A stretch of 13,921 nt of DNA from JAFGJU01 sp964570935 (GTDB lineage: Bacteria; Eisenbacteria; RBG-16-71-46; JAFGJU01), in assembly GCA_964570935.1 (NCBI GenBank), contig CAZMZP010000044.1:1-13921 (forward strand), in the 5' to 3' direction. Position numbers and translations under genes: made by a program. This document shows positions 11,131 through 13,921 of the stretch, one piece after another. Position 1 is the stretch's first letter, and each line of letters starts with the position of its first letter. The notes beneath the pieces were generated by a model that did not search any database, had not been told where the DNA came from, and saw only the letters and a program-made list of their open reading frames with translations.

Positions 11131-13921
11131 ATGCGAGAAGAGCAGAACGAACCGTCTGACGGCGGACTGAGAGTAACCAAGTCGGGCGCCCGCGAGCTGG
11201 CGAGGCTTGGTGACATCTGCGTGGGCGCCGCAAGCTACGAGTCTGCCGTGGACTATTTCACCCGCGCTCTTGAGCTTCTGCCCAGCGACAATTCGCCAGA
11301 AGACAGGGCCCCGCTGCTCAGGAAAGTCTGCTACTGCCTCGAACGGCTTGGTCGCATTGACGAAATCGACGGCTACATCGAGGAAGCGGAAGAGATCGCG
11401 CACGGCCTCTCGGACACGGTCGAGAGGGCCAGGATCCAGATAGAAAAGGGCAAGCTTGCCATCGCGAGGGGCCGCCTCGAGGCCGCGCTCCACTGCGCGG
11501 AAACCGCTCGGGATCTGCTCGCCGATTCCACGGAGTACAAGGAAAAGGGCTTCGCCGAAAACCTGCTCGGACACGTGCTCCTGCGGACGGGCCGGTCAGA
11601 CGACGGGAAGCAGTGCTTCCTCAGGGCGCTCGACCTCTTCAAGAAGGCGGGAGACATCCGTGACCTCGCCCTCTCTTACAACAACCTGGGTCTCGTGTTC
11701 AAGAACTCCTGCGACTGGCCGCGAGCCATCGAATATCTGCAAGTGGCACTTAACTTGCAGGCGGTCGAAGGGGAGTACCACGGAAGGGCCCAGCAGCTTC
11801 AGAACCTCGGTGTCGTGCACACGAAGCTCAGCAACTGGAAGCTGGCCACAGAGAGTTTCGAGCAGTCCCTGCAGATCAGCCGTGAGGTCAACGACCCTCT
11901 GAGGGCCGTGAGGGCTCTCATAGGCCTCGGAAACGTCTACAGGCTGATGAGGCAGTGGACGCTCGCCCAGTCGAGTCTCGACGAGGCTCGCGAGACTCTC
12001 GTCGTGTACCATCACGTCCGCGAGGAAATCCTCGTGCACGAGTTCCTCGGAGCGCTGGCGTTCGACAGGGGTGACCTGGCCTCCGCCAATCAGCACTACG
12101 AGACCGCCTGGAATCTGGCAAACAAGTTCGAGGCCGGCGAGGACCTGAACTGCGAGCTGTACCGCATGCGGGCAGAGCTTGCGCTGAAGAAGAGCGAGAC
12201 GCAGAAGGCGCTGTCGCTCATAAAGAGCGCGAACGCCTGCGCTAGGAGCATCGGCGACAAGTTCGAAGAGGCGCTGTCCTGGCGCGTGATGGCGCTCGCT
12301 CAAGCCGCTCTGGGCGCGACCGGGGAGGCCGCCGGCGGGTTCAACTCGGGCGCCGAGATGCTGAGGGGCATAGGCGAGAGGTTCAACCTGGCCCGGCTTC
12401 TTCTGGACAACGCCGACTTTCTGGTGTCGTCGGGCGCCGCAGCCGAGCTGGCGAACGCGGCCGTCCTCGTGGACGAGGCCAGAGACCTGTTTCTGTCAGT
12501 GGGGGCCGGCTACTGGGTGGGCATGTGCCACCTCGGGCTCGCCCGGGTTGATTCGGCGCGAGGCGTGATAGACGCGGCTCACGGCCATCTTGCCAGAGCC
12601 CGCGACGTCTTCTCCCGCGAGAACGACGACGAGGCCCTCAAGGCCGTCGCCGCGCTGCAGAGAGAGATGGAGCAGAAGCTGGTAAAGACGTCCATCTCCC
12701 AGCTCAGCCAGTTCCAGCTCTGCGAGAGACTCGAAGAGATAGCTCAGCTGTCGTTCGACTTCGGCGAAAAGCTTTACGAAATGCTGGGCGTCATAGTCCA
12801 GTCCGTCGGCGCTGACGGCGCTTTGCTGGCTTCGGCGACCGGAGAGAAGAGCTCTCAGGATTTCGCGAAGGCTCGCAAGATTGCTGCGGACACCGTGTCC
12901 AAGATCGTCTCGCTTCTGTTCTCTCCCGAGGGTATACAGAGCAGAAACGAGCCCTACATATCACTCCACATGCCATCCTCCGCCGAGAACGGCTCGGACG
13001 TCGACCTGGGTAGAGACGTCGGATGCTTCATCGCCGTCCCGTTCAAGTGGGCCGACGCCGGCAGGGGCGTGCTGTACGTCGACAGGCTGAAAGGCAACCC
13101 CGCGGGCGCGTTTCTCCAGTCGGAGCTGAACACCTGCGTGGGCCTTTCGATAAAGCTGGGAGCTCTCATTACGGAAATGAAGCTCAAAGACACGACCGAC
13201 GAGAACCTGCGCCTGAGGAAGAAGCTGGAAGAGCGCGTGGTGTTCGAGGACATCATCACTCAGGACAGGGAGATGCTCGAGATAGTGAGGCTCATTGGCA
13301 AGGTGAGCGACAACCTGTCGACGGTGCTCCTCCAGGGAGAGACCGGGACGGGCAAGAAGCTCATCGCCAAGGCCATTCACATGAGCAGTCCGAGGAACGA
13401 CAAGCCGTTCGTGACGGTGGACTGCGCCGCGATACCGGAGAGCCTGCTGGAGAGCGAGCTGTTCGGGTACATGAGGGGCGCCTTCACGGGCGCCAACAGG
13501 GACAGGAAGGGACTCCTGCAGGAGGCGAACGGCGGGACCATCTTCTTGGACGAAATCGGAAGGGCCGGAGTGTCGCTCCAGCGGCGCCTCCTCCATTTGC
13601 TGGATTCCGGCGAGATCAGGCCCGTCGGCTCCACGAGCTACATGACGCTCGACGTGAAGATCGTCTGCGCCACGACGAGCCACGACCTCAAGAAGGACGT
13701 GGAGGACGGGAAGTTTTTGAAGGATTTGTACTACCGGCTCAACGACATCGTCATCTGGATCCCGCCGCTGAGGGACAGAAAGGGAGACGTGCCGCTTCTC
13801 TGCAACTACTACCTGGACAAGTTCAATCTGGAGACGAAGCGGGGCGTGCCGGGTATCTCGAAGGCGGCGATGGCGAAGCTGATGAGTTTCGAGTGGCCCG
13901 GCAACGTGCGGGAGCTGGAGA
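11131..13921 (+). CDS. TPR-GAF-AAA+ sigma54-dependent transcriptional activator (3' end outside the window)
   Basis: Bacterial enhancer-binding protein that uses ATP to open sigma54-RNA polymerase complexes. The frame is open to the window edge (930 codons visible). Start taken as ATG 11131; an in-frame TTG at 11110 behind GGAAGTGG is also possible. Residues about 20-515 are tandem TPR-like helical repeats (for example A-L-S-Y-N-N-L-G near 190 and A-L-I-G-L-G-N-V-Y near 270), resembling the sensor arms of MalT-type regulators. Residues about 535-690 look like a GAF domain. A short coiled linker leads to the AAA+ core: Walker A GETGTGKK (736-743), sigma54-contacting loop GAFTGA (783-788), Walker B T-I-F-L-D-E (803-808), the L-Y-Y-R-L-N arginine segment, and E-W-P-G-N-V-R-E-L-E at the edge. 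No receiver domain is present, so control is probably by protein or ligand binding to the TPR/GAF part rather than phosphorylation. The DNA-binding domain, if any, lies past the edge. Confidence 0.95.
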   Translation, partial: MREEQNEPSDGGLRVTKSGARELARLGDICVGAASYESAVDYFTRALELLPSDNSPEDRAPLLRKVCYCLERLGRIDEIDGYIEEAEEIAHGLSDTVERARIQIEKGKLAIARGRLEAALHCAETARDLLADSTEYKEKGFAENLLGHVLLRTGRSDDGKQCFLRALDLFKKAGDIRDLALSYNNLGLVFKNSCDWPRAIEYLQVALNLQAVEGEYHGRAQQLQNLGVVHTKLSNWKLATESFEQSLQISREVNDPLRAVRALIGLGNVYRLMRQWTLAQSSLDEARETLVVYHHVREEILVHEFLGALAFDRGDLASANQHYETAWNLANKFEAGEDLNCELYRMRAELALKKSETQKALSLIKSANACARSIGDKFEEALSWRVMALAQAALGATGEAAGGFNSGAEMLRGIGERFNLARLLLDNADFLVSSGAAAELANAAVLVDEARDLFLSVGAGYWVGMCHLGLARVDSARGVIDAAHGHLARARDVFSRENDDEALKAVAALQREMEQKLVKTSISQLSQFQLCERLEEIAQLSFDFGEKLYEMLGVIVQSVGADGALLASATGEKSSQDFAKARKIAADTVSKIVSLLFSPEGIQSRNEPYISLHMPSSAENGSDVDLGRDVGCFIAVPFKWADAGRGVLYVDRLKGNPAGAFLQSELNTCVGLSIKLGALITEMKLKDTTDENLRLRKKLEERVVFEDIITQDREMLEIVRLIGKVSDNLSTVLLQGETGTGKKLIAKAIHMSSPRNDKPFVTVDCAAIPESLLESELFGYMRGAFTGANRDRKGLLQEANGGTIFLDEIGRAGVSLQRRLLHLLDSGEIRPVGSTSYMTLDVKIVCATTSHDLKKDVEDGKFLKDLYYRLNDIVIWIPPLRDRKGDVPLLCNYYLDKFNLETKRGVPGISKAAMAKLMSFEWPGNVRELE

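Overview
The window is GC-rich chromosomal DNA from a Gram-negative bacterium. Four of the seven genes encode proteins with Sec-type signal peptides, one of which is a gingipain-fold (peptidase C25) protein with a PorU-like N-terminal half and a C-terminal FlgD/type IX-sorting-like domain. With TTG starts behind strong Shine-Dalgarno sites and a TPR-GAF-sigma54 activator, this points to the Fibrobacteres-Chlorobi-Bacteroidetes (FCB) superphylum, perhaps an uncultured lineage of the Eisenbacteria/Krumholzibacteria/Latescibacteria type. That placement is inference from architecture, not a search result.

Layout. (1) 1-880: a monocistronic unit for a secreted cysteine-rich protein of unknown family (109-822), closed by a very strong intrinsic terminator. 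(2) 881-8716: a probable operon on the + strand with a parvulin-type SurA-like protein (1085-2428), a 1362-residue PorU-like C25 protein (2555-6643) and a HEAT-repeat/cyclophilin fusion (6701-8716). All three are exported, so two different prolyl-isomerase folds flank a very large exported protein. (3) 8729-10096, - strand: a GAF-GGDEF diguanylate cyclase, convergent with the operon (12-bp gap), with a good sigma70-type promoter at 10208-10237. (4) 10238-10713: a regulatory region without a protein gene. It holds a near-consensus sigma70 promoter reading right, a segment with strong long-range RNA pairing, an operator-like cluster of half sites and a near-perfect sigma54 (-24/-12) promoter. 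(5) 10714-13921: a 123-residue exported protein of unknown family, then a TPR-GAF-AAA+ sigma54-dependent activator that runs off the right edge.

How they may work together: the last gene encodes a sigma54 activator with an intact GAFTGA loop, and the only sigma54-type promoter found by scanning the intergenic stretches on the coding strand lies just upstream of its own two-gene operon. This suggests an autoregulated sigma54 circuit whose other product is the small exported protein, with a candidate structured RNA upstream. This is the most promising undescribed unit in the window. No rRNA, tRNA, CRISPR array, insertion sequence or phage gene was seen.
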